Source: Salicibibacter cibarius
Lineage (GTDB): Bacteria; Bacillota; Bacilli; Bacillales; Marinococcaceae
NCBI RefSeq assembly: GCF_016495725.1
Contig: NZ_CP054705.1
Span: 3,038,001-3,102,000, forward strand
DNA: 64,000 nt
Direction of reading: 5' to 3'
The position numbers were made by a program, and so were the translations under genes. The notes under the pieces were generated by a model that saw only the letters and a list, made by a program, of their open reading frames with translations, made no database searches and had not been told where the DNA came from. Of this stretch, positions 17,361 through 26,489 are shown in pieces. Each line of letters starts with the position of its first letter. Positions within the stretch are counted from its first letter, which is position 1.

Positions 17361-17450
17361 ATGGAGATTGACTTATTATGCATCCCCCTTATCGGATTTA
17401 CGGGTGCTATTGTAGCAGGGATTTATCATATTTGGATCATTGGCGTATAA
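17361..17450 (+). CDS. Possible 29-residue hydrophobic peptide
   Basis: MEIDLLCIPLIGFTGAIVAG followed by IYHIWIIGV would form one membrane helix. GGAGG lies upstream, but only 2 bases from the ATG, which is too close for normal initiation. Nothing else codes in 17259-17807 on either strand. It may be a chance frame. Confidence 0.3.
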   Translation: MEIDLLCIPLIGFTGAIVAGIYHIWIIGV

Positions 17451-17677
17451 CGGGGTATGGCAACGATTCCTGTATTTTCGGTCCATTTGCTTAAATTCAG
17501 CCGATAATAGTTCAAGGATTATCTAAAATACTTGCTGCCATGACAATGAGATTCTATACTTTTTTTGACTATAGGGAGTATTCCGAGATACGTGCAAAAA
17601 TATAACACAGTGTGATGGAAACCTTGAAATCGGTACTGTAAGCAATGCGTCTGGGACATAACCCTGTAAAAATGAAT

Positions 17678-17731
17678 AAACCGCGTGAAATCAAATTTTA
17701 AAACCTTGATTCCACGCGGTTTTATTTTTTG
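17678..17731. terminator. Strong bidirectional terminator-like hairpin
   Basis: AAACCGCGTGAAATCAA pairs with TTGATTCCACGCGGTTT, one mismatch, followed by TTATTTTTT. Confidence 0.8.
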
Positions 17732-17807
17732 TTCTAACATCAATTAGTTTATACCTTCTGTTCCAGCCTTATTTTCCATATTCCCTTGTGTTCAGTCTAT
17801 GATTTTG

Positions 17808-18791
17808 TCAACGCCGAATAGGATCTTCTTTACCTTTCTCAACCAACCATTCCGTACTTCTTTCTACCAACCCGAGGGTTAAAAAGCCATTGCCTTCTGC
17901 TTGATTCGCATAACCAATGGGGGTTGTCCGTCGAATTAACTGAGCGTAGATTTCTGCTTCTGAAAGGGATCGTTCAAAATCACGTTCAGCCATGTTGATC
18001 AGCATAGCTACGCCACCTGCGACATGGGGGGTAGACATGGAGGTTCCTGTTAACTCGGCATACTCCCCATTGATATACGTGGATAAAATGTTTACACCGG
18101 GAGCAACGAGGTCGATTTCATCATTCGTATTCGTAAATTCAGTGGTTTCCAGATCAAAGTTTACGGCGCCTACGGCGATCGTTTCGTTATAAGCACCGGG
18201 ATATGCAAACTCATCTGTGTTCTCTTCGCCATCTCCTTCATTACCGGCTGCGCACACAACAGAAACCTCTTGCTCAACCGCATATTGAATGACGTCATGG
18301 AGTTGTTCAACGTCTTCAGGGCTTCCGAGCGACATCGTGATGACCCGAACCCGTTCTTCGTTGGGTCCTCTCCAATCGACCGCATAACGAACGGCTTCAA
18401 TGATCCATTCCATCTGACCACTGCCATCCTCACTTAAAGCTTTTAAAATACAAAGATCCGCTCGAGGCGCAACACCTAAAACGCCATTCCCGGTCTTTGT
18501 AGCAGCAACTGTCCCAGCCACATGGGTACCATGTCCATTATTATCCGAAAAATTAGTTTCATCCCCGTTGTAATCAGTCGTGAAGTTTCTTCCTCCAATA
18601 ATTCTTTCTTGCAAATCAGGATGATCCGTTTGACAACCCGTGTCAATGACCGCTATGACCTGCCCTTCACCTTTTTCTTCAGCCTCCCACAACATCGGAG
18701 CCTCGACCATTTCAATGCCTGTCGGTACTTCAGATGACGTCGTCACAACTCTTTCACGTTTAAAAGGAATCAGACGAGCTTTTTTCATCAT
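17808..18791 (-). CDS. Intracellular subtilisin-like serine protease
   Basis: S8 family protease of 327 residues without a signal peptide, as in Bacillus IspA. The short N-terminal propeptide carries LIPF near residue 7, equivalent to the LIPY/F inhibitory motif of intracellular subtilisins. The catalytic triad is visible as D50 ([13 protein letters not shown]), H87 (HGTHVAGT) and a Ser near 250 ([12 protein letters not shown]); the oxyanion Asn lies in CAAGNEGDG. Two ATGs stand side by side after AAGGAGG; the second has the better spacing. It degrades cytoplasmic proteins, usually in stationary phase. Single gene. Confidence 0.92.
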   Translation of the reverse strand: MMKKARLIPFKRERVVTTSSEVPTGIEMVEAPMLWEAEEKGEGQVIAVIDTGCQTDHPDLQERIIGGRNFTTDYNGDETNFSDNNGHGTHVAGTVAATKTGNGVLGVAPRADLCILKALSEDGSGQMEWIIEAVRYAVDWRGPNEERVRVITMSLGSPEDVEQLHDVIQYAVEQEVSVVCAAGNEGDGEENTDEFAYPGAYNETIAVGAVNFDLETTEFTNTNDEIDLVAPGVNILSTYINGEYAELTGTSMSTPHVAGGVAMLINMAERDFERSLSEAEIYAQLIRRTTPIGYANQAEGNGFLTLGLVERSTEWLVEKGKEDPIRR

Positions 18792-18959
18792 TAACGCCTC
18801 CTTAACTATGGGTTATAGTATGTATTCCCACTTTCCTTTCAATAAAAACGTAAATTTGGTAAATTTAAGAATTTAGTGAACAATTCCATGTTGGTTTTAT
18901 GGGTGTAGAACCAACATTTATGCACAGATACCAATGTAAATATGAACCATATGATCTTC

Positions 18960-19438
18960 CTAGTGCAGCCTGTCGAAAAAAAGCGGTCACACCAACGATC
19001 GGAAGACCGGATTAGGGCTTCAAACTGGGGTCAGTGATCGATTGGATTAAACCGCCACAGCCCGAATTAAGGTATCAAAGGCTATCGTCAATGACCGAAT
19101 GGTTTCTTGCGAAGCAGGCTCCCCGGTCGCCATGAAACAGTTCATGGCGACCGAACACGAAAGCCAATCTCTCATTCGGTCGCCATGAGGCAGCCATGCC
19201 GACCGAATATCTTTGATACAAGCCTTTTCGGTCACCATGAAGCGGCTATGACGCCCGAACGCTTTCGATTCAGGCCATTACGGTCGTCATAAAACGGTTA
19301 TGGCGACCGAACACGAGAACCGACCACTTTCTCGGTCGCCATGACGCGGTAAATTGTCCGTTAGGGAGCCAGAAGCGTTGCCGACCGAACTTCTGCCAAC
19401 TGTCTCCATGATTAGGTAATTAAGCCACCTTGCACTAG
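18960..19438. mobile_element. MITE-like element A with internal 52-bp repeats (479 bp)
   Basis: Ends are inverted CTAGTGCA / TGCACTAG, with weaker pairing inward. The first ~190 bp and the last ~40 bp closely match the element at 42554-42850. Between lie 52-bp units starting at 19149, 19201, 19253 and 19305 (GACCGAA or GCCCGAA), absent or fewer in the other copy. A perfect 13-bp stem, CGGTCGCCATGAA, with ACAG loop lies at 19124-19153. No protein is encoded; the element fills most of the gap between the protease and the acyl-CoA operon. Confidence 0.75.
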
Positions 19439-19510
19439 TGATCCTATCTTTTTTAATACACCTTAATTCAATATACTATTTCTATTATGAATTTTTTCTA
19501 TCCAAAAATG

Positions 19511-19544
19511 AAGGCAGCGCCCTGTTCCCGGCACTGCCTTTTCC
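19511..19544 (-). terminator. Terminator of the acyl-CoA operon
   Basis: AAGGCAGTGCC and GGCGCTGCCTT (minus-strand reading) form an 11-bp stem 5 bp after the last stop codon, followed by TCATTTTT on the minus strand. Confidence 0.75.
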
Positions 19545-19549
19545 GTTAT

Positions 19550-21151
19550 TCACTGCTGTACTTTGTCCCGTAACGCTCTTTTCAAAAACTTTCCTACTGA
19601 CGTTTTTGGGATTTCGTCCATGAACAACACGTCGTCCGGAAGCCACCATTTTGCAAATTGTGGTCGGAGGAAATCGTTAATGTCGTCTTTTGAGATCGAT
19701 ACTTTATCGCCATCTTTGACGACCACACATGCCACGGGGCGTTCTTGCCATTTCGGATCGGCCACCGCTACCACTGCCGCTTCCTGTACAGCATCATGGG
19801 CCATAATCGCGTTTTCCAACTCTACCGACGAAATCCACTCGCCCCCGCTTTTGATCAAATCTTTCGTGCGATCAACAATATTGATGGACCCTTCCTCATC
19901 AATGGTCACAACATCGCCGGTGTAGAGCCATCCATCCTGAAAAGCTTCCTCGCTGCGATTATCGTTATGATATTCATCGGCAATCCACGGGCCGCGAATG
20001 AGCAGTTCGCCCATGTCCTCCCCGTCCCATTTGATATCGCCGTTTTCATTGATCGCTTTGATATCGATGCCCGGAACCGCCATTCCCTGTGTCGAGCGAA
20101 CATCCATCCGTTCGGCTTCAGGGAGCTCCTGTTGATGGCTTTTCAGACGGGATAGGGTCACAAGAGGCGTCGTTTCCGTCATCCCGTAAGCATGAACGAA
20201 AGGAATGTTGTATTCCTTTTCAAATTTCTCGATCATTCCTTTTGGTGCTGCGGAACCTCCGCAAAGGACCGCGCGCAAGCTGCTCATATCATAATTTTCT
20301 TGTTCCAACACTTGCAACAACCCGAGCCAAATCGTGGGAACGCCGGCAGTGATCGTTACGCCTTCACTTTGAATCAGTTCTGCTATCAACTTAGGTGTAA
20401 AGTTCGGTCCCGGCAACACTTGCTTTGATCCAAACCATGTCGACGAAAAAGGCATTCCCCATGCGTTAACATGAAACATGGGCACGACAGGCATACTGAC
20501 ATCATCCTCGGATGCCGCGGCCGAGTCGGCCAAGCCGAGGGACAATGTGTGCAACGCAATCCCCCGATGGGAATAGACGACGCCTTTCGGCAATCCTGTC
20601 GTCGCCGATGTATAGCACATCGCTGCCGGTTCATTTTCATCGATATCCTGTAAAAATTCGTACGTTTCGTCGCCGTCGCGGATGAGTGCTTCATAAGAAT
20701 ATATCGGCGCTAGCGACGTTTCCGGAAGCTCATCCTTGTCGGTCATCACCACGAACGTATGCACAGACGTGAGCTTATCCTTGACCCTCTCGATCAAAGG
20801 CAACAAGTCTTCATCAATCAAGAGCACACGGTCTTCGGCATGGTTAATGACGTGTACGAGGTGCTCTTCCGGAAGACGGATATTGATCATATGGATGATG
20901 CCGCCCATCCCGGGGACGCCGAAATACGCTTCCAAATGGCGATGGTGGTTCCACGCAAAAGAGCCGACACGTTCGCCTCTTTGCACACCGAACTTTTCAA
21001 GAACGCTCGCCAATGCGCGCGTGCGTTTGCCAATATCCCTGTATGTCAGACGATGCGTCGTATCCAATGTCCTGGAAACCACTTCCTTTTTCGGAAAATA
21101 TGTTTCCGCGCGCTCCAACATTGGCGCTACCAATAGTTGTGTATTCATCAT
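19550..21151 (-). CDS. Long-chain acyl-CoA synthetase (AMP-binding)
   Basis: ANL-superfamily ligase of 533 residues that activates a carboxylic acid with ATP and CoA. The P-loop-like motif is YTSATTGLPKGVVYSH (about 178-193), the A8 motif is GWLYTGDV..DRTKDLIKSGGEW, and the C-terminal catalytic Lys lies in PKTSVGKFLKRALR. It resembles medium/long-chain fatty acid ligases. Third gene of an operon (7 bp after the CoA-transferase gene). Substrate uncertain. Confidence 0.88.
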   Translation of the reverse strand: MMNTQLLVAPMLERAETYFPKKEVVSRTLDTTHRLTYRDIGKRTRALASVLEKFGVQRGERVGSFAWNHHRHLEAYFGVPGMGGIIHMINIRLPEEHLVHVINHAEDRVLLIDEDLLPLIERVKDKLTSVHTFVVMTDKDELPETSLAPIYSYEALIRDGDETYEFLQDIDENEPAAMCYTSATTGLPKGVVYSHRGIALHTLSLGLADSAAASEDDVSMPVVPMFHVNAWGMPFSSTWFGSKQVLPGPNFTPKLIAELIQSEGVTITAGVPTIWLGLLQVLEQENYDMSSLRAVLCGGSAAPKGMIEKFEKEYNIPFVHAYGMTETTPLVTLSRLKSHQQELPEAERMDVRSTQGMAVPGIDIKAINENGDIKWDGEDMGELLIRGPWIADEYHNDNRSEEAFQDGWLYTGDVVTIDEEGSINIVDRTKDLIKSGGEWISSVELENAIMAHDAVQEAAVVAVADPKWQERPVACVVVKDGDKVSISKDDINDFLRPQFAKWWLPDDVLFMDEIPKTSVGKFLKRALRDKVQQ

Positions 21152-21157
21152 TGCTGA

Positions 21158-22294
21158 TCACTCCCCTTTATAGTCATCGTTTAGTTCTGCCAATAGTTCA
21201 TCCGTATGTTCCCCGAGCCGAGGTCCCTTTGAGTGAATAGACGCCGGACTTTCGGATAACTTAATCGGAGAACCGATGTGTTGTGCGCCATTTACGCTTT
21301 GGACCATCTCCCTTTCAAGCACGTGGGGATCACGTGTGACTTCTTCCATCGTCAGCAGCGGCGCCACACAAGCCTCTCGATCTTGAAACACGTCCATCCA
21401 TTCCGATAAATCTTTTTCGGAAATAACGGCTTGGATCTCCGCTTTTAAGCGATGTTGCTCGGCTACTGAAGCATACTGCAGTGGGATCAATGATTCTTTT
21501 CCGACCCCTTCGCAAAACGCTTTCCAAAACTTCGGCTCCAATGCACCGACGGACAACCAGCGCCCATCTTTCGTTTCATAAACTTCGTAACAGGCATTTC
21601 TGCCGGCAAGCGGCAACTCCTCTTTTTGAACCGACTGTTTTTTTACAAAATGTTCCGGAAGGATGGTTTGCAGCCAAGCGATCACCCCGTCCAGCATGGA
21701 TATATCGACCATTTGTCCGCGTCCGGTTTGCCTTTTTTCTAACAACGCGAGTAAAATGCCTGCGATAGCAGGAAGGGCGCCACCACCTATGTCCGCGATT
21801 TGAACGGAAGGGATCGACGGCTTTTCATACGTTTTGCCCATTAAGTGAAGAATGCCGGCGTAACTAAGATAATTAATATCATGGCCGGAGTACTGTGCGT
21901 AAGGCCCGGTTTGCCCGTAGCCGGTTATCGCGCAAAAAATAAGTCCGGGGTTGATATCTTTCAATGTTTCATAGCCGATGCCGAGCCTGTCCATGACACC
22001 GGGCCGAAAGGATTCAATCACCACATCGGCCGTCTTGGCCATTTTTAAAAAAGTGTCTTTTCCTTCTTCCGTTTTTAAATCAAGCGTGACGCTCTTTTTA
22101 TTGCGATTCAAAGAATGAAAAAGTGCGCCATTTTCATCGACTATCGGCGGCATTACGCGCGCGTAATCGCCCACGTTCGTTTCTTCAATTTTAATCACTT
22201 CAGCACCAAAATCGGCGAGTAGCATCGTCGCGTAAGGACCGGGTAGAAGACGTGTGAGGTCAAGTACGCGTACATTACCGAGTGTATTGGACAT
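21158..22294 (-). CDS. Family III CoA-transferase (CaiB/BaiF type)
   Basis: 378 residues matching CaiB/BaiF/alpha-methylacyl-CoA racemase proteins: RVLDLTRLLPGPYATMLLAD at the N-terminus, NRNKKSVTLDLK, ESFRPGVMDRLGI, and the GHDINYLSYAG segment that holds the catalytic Asp (about 139). Such enzymes move CoA between carboxylic acids or epimerise 2-methylacyl-CoA. It sits between two acyl-CoA ligases, 19 and 6 bp away, which suggests one pathway of acyl-CoA activation and exchange. The nearby BCCT gene makes a betaine/carnitine-type substrate thinkable, but nothing proves it. Confidence 0.88.
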   Translation of the reverse strand: MSNTLGNVRVLDLTRLLPGPYATMLLADFGAEVIKIEETNVGDYARVMPPIVDENGALFHSLNRNKKSVTLDLKTEEGKDTFLKMAKTADVVIESFRPGVMDRLGIGYETLKDINPGLIFCAITGYGQTGPYAQYSGHDINYLSYAGILHLMGKTYEKPSIPSVQIADIGGGALPAIAGILLALLEKRQTGRGQMVDISMLDGVIAWLQTILPEHFVKKQSVQKEELPLAGRNACYEVYETKDGRWLSVGALEPKFWKAFCEGVGKESLIPLQYASVAEQHRLKAEIQAVISEKDLSEWMDVFQDREACVAPLLTMEEVTRDPHVLEREMVQSVNGAQHIGSPIKLSESPASIHSKGPRLGEHTDELLAELNDDYKGE

Positions 22295-22313
22295 GTCTTT
22301 CCCTTCTTTATCA

Positions 22314-23837
22314 TTAAGTCTCTTTCAAGGCTTCACGCATTTTATATTTTTGTAATTTTCCTGAAGCATTACGCGGCAATTCCTCTACCACTTGTAGCTT
22401 TCGTGGAATCTTGAACGCGGCCATTTCATCACGACAGAACTCTTCCAGTTCCGCAAGGGTTATCGTCTCTCCCGGTTTGGGGGCAACAACGGCGGTCACA
22501 ACCTCTCCCCATGTAGGGTCCGGTGTACCGACCACTCCGGCCTCCAATATTTTCGCATGTCCGTAAAGAACGTTTTCCACTTCCACTGTATAGACGTTTT
22601 CTCCGCCGGAAATGATCATATCCTTGCTTCGGTCAACGAGAGTGATGTATCCTTCTTGGTCACGCACGGTTAAATCACCGGTATGAAGCCACCCATCTAC
22701 AATGGTGGTTGCTGTCGCTTCCGGTTTCTTATAATATTCCTTCATAATGGGATCCCCTCGCAAGAGGAGCTCCCCGACTACTCCGTCTGCTGCCTCCGAT
22801 CCGTTCTCGTTTGCCACTTTCGTCTCTACAAATAGCATAGGGTAACGGCCGGACTTTCCAATGTGATCTTTATGATCTTCCGGCATAAGACCGATTCCAC
22901 TCGGTCCTCCTTCCGTTAACCCACATAAATTGTAAAATTGGTTTGTATTAAATAACTTCATACTTTGGCGTACAACATCAGGAGCCATCGGTGCTGCGCC
23001 ATATCCGCACAATTTGATTGAATCAAGTTCATATTCGTCTGCATTCGGCACTTGCAACAAATAGGAATACATCGTCGGAATTCCAAAGAAAAAGGTAATC
23101 CGGTGTTTTTCGATCATTTCAAGTACGGTTGTAGGATCAAAATCACGAAGAATGACGTGTGTCGCTCCTACATAAAGCCCTTGCAACAAAAAGAGATTTA
23201 ACTGGGCAGAGTGAAACAATGGCGCCACATGAAGATGGGTTTCATTCGCGTGCAAACCCATCAGTCCCGTTACGCCTTGGGAAATGTACAAGATTCGTTT
23301 GTGATCAAATAGCGCGCCTTTCGGAAGCCCTGTTGTCCCAGAGGTATAAAGGATTTCAAAATCATCATCTTCGTCTATACGTACATTAGGTTCTTCATCT
23401 GACGCGTGAAAGACATTCTCAAATGAAAGATGCTTGTCTAGCTTTGCTGTCGGCACGGAAACAACATCACGTATCCCGGAAATGGAAGCGCTTGCTTCGT
23501 TGATAATTTTTTCGAACTCCTCGTCACAAACGACTGTAACTGTGTCCGACTGTTCCAAAATATATTGAACTTCATTCCCGATGAGCCGAAAGTTAATAGG
23601 CACAAGGACAGCACCAAGCTTTGCTGCTCCATAAAAGGCAATCACAAAATCATCTGAGTTTTTCATCATCAAGGCTACTTTGTCACCTTTGTGCACCCCT
23701 AACTGCGTCAAACCATTTGCGAAACGATTAATGCGTTGATTCAGTTCCCAATAGGTGTATGTTCGATCATTATAAATCAAAGCCATTTTCTCCGGGTGGC
23801 GACGAACGTTTTGAACAAAAACGGAAATGAGATTCAT
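22314..23837 (-). CDS. Acyl-CoA synthetase (AMP-dependent ligase)
   Basis: 507-residue ANL ligase, first gene of the operon. Motifs: ILYTSGTTGLPKGALFDHKR (about 166-185), GWLHTGDL with DRSKDMIISGGENVY, and the C-terminal PRNASGKLQKYKMRE with the adenylation Lys. It differs clearly from the second ligase in the operon, so the two probably handle different acids or were recruited separately. GGGAGGGG precedes the ATG. A dyad at 23902-23920 upstream could be an operator. Confidence 0.88.
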   Translation of the reverse strand: MNLISVFVQNVRRHPEKMALIYNDRTYTYWELNQRINRFANGLTQLGVHKGDKVALMMKNSDDFVIAFYGAAKLGAVLVPINFRLIGNEVQYILEQSDTVTVVCDEEFEKIINEASASISGIRDVVSVPTAKLDKHLSFENVFHASDEEPNVRIDEDDDFEILYTSGTTGLPKGALFDHKRILYISQGVTGLMGLHANETHLHVAPLFHSAQLNLFLLQGLYVGATHVILRDFDPTTVLEMIEKHRITFFFGIPTMYSYLLQVPNADEYELDSIKLCGYGAAPMAPDVVRQSMKLFNTNQFYNLCGLTEGGPSGIGLMPEDHKDHIGKSGRYPMLFVETKVANENGSEAADGVVGELLLRGDPIMKEYYKKPEATATTIVDGWLHTGDLTVRDQEGYITLVDRSKDMIISGGENVYTVEVENVLYGHAKILEAGVVGTPDPTWGEVVTAVVAPKPGETITLAELEEFCRDEMAAFKIPRKLQVVEELPRNASGKLQKYKMREALKET

Positions 23838-23901
23838 GTTTTGCCCCTCCCCCGCGTTAGATTGTTTATCTCAGCTTCCTCCCTAGACACTCCCTTTACA
23901 A

Positions 23902-23920
23902 GTATATTCTGAACATATAC
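23902..23920. promoter_or_regulatory. Inverted repeat upstream of the acyl-CoA operon
   Basis: GTATAT-7 nt-ATATAC lies 65 bp before the first start codon, a plausible regulator site. The regulator is unknown. Confidence 0.35.
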
Positions 23921-24044
23921 GATTATCCTCACGCTAATGGAGTCGTTATGCTCTTATCCTAGCAGTTTGTTGATAAATGGACAAGAGTATTTTCGACTGT
24001 CCCTCCCGGACAGGCTCTTCCTTCTCTTGCCTATATAAACTGCG

Positions 24045-24073
24045 AAAAAAAACAGCCCAAAATGGGCTGTTTT
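24045..24073 (-). terminator. Terminator of BCCT copy 2
   Basis: AAAACAGCCCA pairs with TGGGCTGTTTT followed on the minus strand by eight T in total; 15 bp after the BCCT stop codon. Confidence 0.9.
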
Positions 24074-24087
24074 AAGCGAATGAAAGC

Positions 24088-25725
24088 TTACTGTTTTTCT
24101 TCTCCTTCAATCTCGACCTCTTCGTCCGGGAGCGATTGCTCGAATTCCTCGCGTTTTTCTTCAAGTTCACGCTTGGATTCTTCCTGGAAATCGGGTTCAA
24201 ACTCTTGTTGTTTGCTCTCCAGACGTAATATATCGTACTCATTGCTTAACGCTTTAACGAGTGATATAGCCAACAGTATCACGACGAACGAGAATGGGAA
24301 TGCGGCAATGAGCATCGCCATCTCCAAGGCTTCCAGACCACCGGAAAATAGAAGGACAGAAGCTGTTCCTGCAAGGATCACGCCCCAAATGATTTTAATG
24401 TTCAGGGGTGGATTAAGCCTTCCGCCGGTCGTAAGCATGCCTAGCACAAATGTCCCTGCATCGGCAGACGTCACAAAGAACGAGGCAATCAGCAACACGG
24501 CTATGCCGATTACAAGGGTTGCCAGTGGGAGATTTTCCAGAAACGCGAATAGGGCAACTTCGTCCCCTTGCGCTCCCACGAGGTCATATAACTGTCCTCC
24601 CAACGATTGATCCATCTCGATGCCGGCGACACCTAAAACCGCGAACCAAATCGCGCTAAACACGAACGGGACTGCCGTAACCCCGATGACAAATTCCCGG
24701 ATGGTTCTACCCTTGGATACCCGGGCAATAAACGTTCCGACGAACGCCGACCAACCAATCCACCAAGCCCAGTAAAAGAGTGTCCAATCATTTAGAAAGT
24801 CCCGCTCTCCTGTGAAGGCATTCATGTCAAACGTCATGCTGGGCAGGTTTTGTAAATAATTCCCTGTTGTCGTCATAAACGAATCAACCATCTGCACCGT
24901 TGATCCGAGCACGAATACAAAAATCATCAAACCGATTGCTACAATGATGTTCATCCAGCTTAAATAACGGATCCCCCGATCGACACCGCTGACCGCCGAG
25001 GTAATAAAAAGGACGGTTATGATCAGAACGACGAGCAGCTGCGTCATGATAGTGTTCTCTATGCCATCAAAACTAAAGCTTAAGCCGGCGGTAATCTGCG
25101 TCGCGCCCAAACCTAGGGAAGTGGCAATACCAAAGATGGTGCCGAATACGGCCAACACATCAACCGCTTGTCCCCAGCCGCCTTTTGCCCGATCCCCCAA
25201 TATCGGGGTGAGTGCAGAGCTTATCAAGATCGGCGCCTGATGCCTGAATTTAAAATACGCGAGGACCAAGCCAACAACGGCATATGTAGCCCACGGATGG
25301 ATTCCCCAATGGAACAACGTATGTTGCAGCGATTCTTCCGCTGCTGCCATCGAACCGGGATCTTCCGATGGCGGAGCGTGAAAATGCGTCAACGGTTCCG
25401 TAACACCGAAGAATACGAGACCGACGCCCATTCCCGCTGTAAAGAGAAAGGCAAACCATGTAAAATAACTGTATTCCGGTTTCTCATCCGGTTTTCCGAG
25501 TGTAATCCTTCCATAAGGACTTACCACCATAAAGATGGCAAAAAGGACAAAGAACGTCATGACTAGCATATAAAACCAGCCAAGGTTTGAAGCTATAAAA
25601 CCATCGATAAACCCAAGTACAGTTTCAACATTCTCGGGTAAAAAGGTACCCCATAGTATAAAAACCGTCGCGATGGCTACGGCCACCCAAAATACGGGCG
25701 TTAATTTACTATTTTTCTTTTGCAT
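24088..25725 (-). CDS. BCCT-family glycine betaine transporter (OpuD-like), copy 2
   Basis: 545-residue sodium/betaine carrier, paralogous to 706-2346 over its whole length, including GMGVGLVFFGVTEPL, the WTLFYWAWWIGWSAFVGTF helix and the Glu-rich C-tail. Differences cluster in loops and the periplasmic segments (for example HFHAPPSEDP instead of SYYAPASEEP), so this is an older duplication rather than a recent copy. It has its own ribosome binding site (AGGAGG) and terminator and stands alone. Two such carriers suggest separate control or substrate range under salt stress. Confidence 0.92.
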   Translation of the reverse strand: MQKKNSKLTPVFWVAVAIATVFILWGTFLPENVETVLGFIDGFIASNLGWFYMLVMTFFVLFAIFMVVSPYGRITLGKPDEKPEYSYFTWFAFLFTAGMGVGLVFFGVTEPLTHFHAPPSEDPGSMAAAEESLQHTLFHWGIHPWATYAVVGLVLAYFKFRHQAPILISSALTPILGDRAKGGWGQAVDVLAVFGTIFGIATSLGLGATQITAGLSFSFDGIENTIMTQLLVVLIITVLFITSAVSGVDRGIRYLSWMNIIVAIGLMIFVFVLGSTVQMVDSFMTTTGNYLQNLPSMTFDMNAFTGERDFLNDWTLFYWAWWIGWSAFVGTFIARVSKGRTIREFVIGVTAVPFVFSAIWFAVLGVAGIEMDQSLGGQLYDLVGAQGDEVALFAFLENLPLATLVIGIAVLLIASFFVTSADAGTFVLGMLTTGGRLNPPLNIKIIWGVILAGTASVLLFSGGLEALEMAMLIAAFPFSFVVILLAISLVKALSNEYDILRLESKQQEFEPDFQEESKRELEEKREEFEQSLPDEEVEIEGEEKQ

Positions 25726-25841
25726 CCTAAATCCTCCTGACTTAAGTATGACGAAAACTCTACCTAGTGTATAACATCCACATGAAAACCTTCAAGGATT
25801 TCTTCCCAAAAAATGTCGAAAGTATGCATTTAAAATCAAAA

Positions 25842-26150
25842 TTACGGATATATTATATAAATTAAAACAAGGCTAGTCACAATATGCGGCAACAGGAATA
25901 GGAATAATTTAAAACTTATGCTACTTCCTTCCTTGGCGGTTTTTTTATAATCCCCATCCATCTTCTTTTTATGCCGGTGTTCATCTTTAATGGTAATGAG
26001 GCTCACAAATCCTAAGATAACAATCCCCACCATCGCGATCCAACCGGAAATCGTATACACATGGCTAATCTTTTGCGTAACGAGTGAAAATACGACAATA
26101 AGCAGCCACAAAGTGAGGCCGCTTAAAAACCAATTGCGTTTTTTCCCCAT
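25842..26150 (-). CDS. Small membrane protein, DUF5316-like
   Basis: 102 residues with three hydrophobic segments (about 8-27, 36-54 and 81-101) split by a charged Lys/His-rich loop. The last helix SFKLFLFLLPHIVTSLVLIY resembles the end of DUF5316 proteins of Bacilli; assignment from memory of the pattern only. I chose the ATG at 26150, 7 bases after GGAGG, over the TTG two codons earlier. Function unknown. Confidence 0.55.
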   Translation of the reverse strand: MGKKRNWFLSGLTLWLLIVVFSLVTQKISHVYTISGWIAMVGIVILGFVSLITIKDEHRHKKKMDGDYKKTAKEGSSISFKLFLFLLPHIVTSLVLIYIIYP

Positions 26151-26307
26151 ATCCAATCCTCCGCCCCAAGTGCCTATTTTCGCTCCTGCAAGTCTGCCAT
26201 AGACCCGCCTTTTCAGCCTATGCAGTTTTTATGTAGTTCAACTGCCCTTTCACTATCTAATTGTTCATCATACATTATTACTGATACATGTTGAAAGGGG
26301 GATTAAA

Positions 26308-26433
26308 ATGTACGGAGCAGGCGGAGGATTTGCGCTCATTGTTGTGCTGTTCATCCTTCTGATCATTGTAGGAACATCGTTTGGCGGAGGAAAAGGTTAC
26401 GGCGGCTATGGTTATGGCGGCGGTTTTTGCTAA
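26308..26433 (+). CDS. YjcZ-family small sporulation-type protein
   Basis: 41 residues: MYGAGGGFALIVVLFILLII then VGTSFGGGKGYGGYGYGGGFC. A Gly-rich head, one membrane helix with ALIVVLFILLIIVG and a Gly/Tyr tail are diagnostic for the YjcZ family of Bacillales. GGGGG precedes the ATG by 6 bases. In B. subtilis relatives are made in sporulation; the role is unknown. Confidence 0.9.
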   Translation: MYGAGGGFALIVVLFILLIIVGTSFGGGKGYGGYGYGGGFC

Positions 26434-26453
26434 TCATTAGCCGCTCAACGTAT

Positions 26454-26482
26454 AAAACTCCCACTGGTCAAGTGGGAGTTTA
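26454..26482. terminator. Bidirectional terminator
   Basis: AAAACTCCCACT pairs with AGTGGGAGTTT between the convergent yjcZ-like and catalase genes. Confidence 0.85.
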
Positions 26483-26489
26483 TCTTCTC

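Noticed and set aside
17519-17743. Minus-strand open frame of 74 codons
   Set aside because: It covers the strong terminator hairpin, has no ribosome binding site and no protein-like pattern.
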